Origin: JBGOUV01 sp041477815
Lineage (GTDB): Bacteria; Acidobacteriota; Terriglobia; Bryobacterales; JACQDG01
Length of the DNA: 22,446 nucleotides
Direction of reading: 5' to 3'
Assembly: GCA_041477815.1 (NCBI GenBank)
Contig: JBGOUV010000058.1
Span: 1-22,446, forward strand
In this document: piece after piece, positions 21,946 through 22,446 of the stretch
How positions within the stretch are numbered: position 1 is the first letter of the stretch
Layout: each line of letters begins with the position of its first letter
Made by a program: the position numbers and the translations under genes
The notes under the pieces: generated by a model
The model's input: only the letters and a program-made list of their open reading frames with translations
What the model was told of the DNA's origin: nothing
Database searches by the model: none

Positions 21946-22431
21946 ATGACTCCAAGCGACTTCAAACGGTGGTTGTACCGTGGGCAGCGACCCCACTGGA
22001 TCGCGAGGATCCTGAATAGGGCGTGGGCTGCGGTAGCCTCGTCGGGTGTCGCCTCCAACTACCTCGTGACAATGGAAGTGGCCGGACGAAAGTCGGGGCG
22101 GACAATCTCGCTGCCGGTGGTCCTGGCCGTCGTCGAGGGACAGCGGTACCTGGTGTCGATGCTCGGAGAGAACGTGCACTGGGTCCAAAACGTGCGTGCC
22201 GCCGGTGGAAGAGTGGTTCTCCGGGCCGGCCGTCGTGAGGAGGTCCAGCTCGAAGAGGTTCCCGCCGGCCAGCGCGCACCCATCTTGAAGGCGTACCTGC
22301 GACGAGCGCCGGGAGCGCGACCGCACGTGCCCGTGGACAAGGATGCGGCGCTCGCGGAATTCGAAAGGATCGCGGCGCAATACCCCGTCTTCCGGATTGC
22401 TTCCAGGACGGCGCAACCGACGCAGCCCTGA
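21946..22431 (+). CDS. Nitroreductase-family deazaflavin (F420)-dependent oxidoreductase, DDN-like
   Basis: A 161-residue split-barrel protein of the DDN/nitroreductase-quinone reductase family, which uses reduced F420 in characterised members. Family hallmarks are VAGRKSGRTISLPVVL (the T-x-GRKSG-x-x-R-x-x-P block, about 46-61), RYLVSMLGENVHWVQNVRAAGG (tested in two parts: LVSMLGE and HWVQNVRAAGG) and a C-terminal FERIAAQYPVFRI. TTGAGG lies 5 nt before the ATG. The proteins I know like this are mostly actinobacterial, so it may be a transferred gene; codon use is not obviously different. Whether this organism makes F420 cannot be seen here. It ends 15 bp from the window edge. Confidence 0.88.
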   Translation: MTPSDFKRWLYRGQRPHWIARILNRAWAAVASSGVASNYLVTMEVAGRKSGRTISLPVVLAVVEGQRYLVSMLGENVHWVQNVRAAGGRVVLRAGRREEVQLEEVPAGQRAPILKAYLRRAPGARPHVPVDKDAALAEFERIAAQYPVFRIASRTAQPTQP

Positions 22432-22446
22432 GGGCCGCGCGGCTGA

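Noticed and set aside
1..22446. CRISPR array, tRNA, prophage or insertion sequence
   Set aside because: No regularly spaced repeats, cloverleaf-like sequence, integrase, transposase or terminal inverted repeats were seen.

Overview
The window is a high-GC chromosomal segment, most likely from an Acidobacteriota bacterium of the Solibacter/Bryobacter type. The reasons are an Oar-like TonB-dependent receptor with an N-terminal carboxypeptidase-regulatory-like domain, a DinB-family protein with an export signal, a small Cys-containing exported protein, and short dispersed repeats of the kind I associate with that phylum. The taxonomic call is inference. No tRNA, rRNA, CRISPR array, transposase or integrase is visible.

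Layout. (1) 1-4374 is a copper/heavy-metal module. On the minus strand lie a Cys-rich small exported protein, a TolC/CusC-type outer-membrane factor and a CusB-type periplasmic adaptor that runs off the left edge; a CusA-type pump is expected beyond it. A Tat-exported multicopper oxidase is divergent from them across a 37-bp gap. (2) 4388-6622 (minus) holds a twitch-type radical SAM protein downstream of an exported alkaline-phosphatase-superfamily phosphodiesterase. (3) 6600-11791 (plus) is a compact run that overlaps the phosphodiesterase start head to head. It encodes an organophosphate-antiporter-type MFS transporter, phosphonoacetaldehyde hydrolase (PhnX), and a class III PLP enzyme that looks like PbfA, the (R)-1-hydroxy-2-aminoethylphosphonate ammonia-lyase. 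A GNAT acetyltransferase and an unrecognised multi-pass membrane protein with a helix-hairpin-helix-like tail follow.

(4) 11792-11971 is a convergent spacer dominated by a very GC-rich imperfect palindrome. (5) 11972-15838 (minus) is a tightly overlapped four-gene operon: DinB-like protein, glutamyl-tRNA synthetase, NodU/CmcH-type carbamoyltransferase and a small exported protein. A remnant of a Ser/Thr protein kinase lies just upstream of it. (6) 16004-21680 holds the TonB-dependent receptor (minus) and a divergent large lipoprotein with a GH42-like fold (plus), with recognisable promoter elements between them. (7) 21946-22431 is a deazaflavin (F420)-dependent nitroreductase-family protein.

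How it works together: the clearest functional story is a phosphonate salvage route. An OPA transporter that keeps both phosphate-binding arginines imports a small phospho-compound, the PbfA-like enzyme releases ammonia to give phosphonoacetaldehyde, and PhnX cleaves the C-P bond to acetaldehyde and phosphate. No PhnW transaminase is present. The copper module is a conventional export-plus-oxidation arrangement with an extra Cys-rich protein. The gltX operon has no obvious unifying function and is worth a comparative look.
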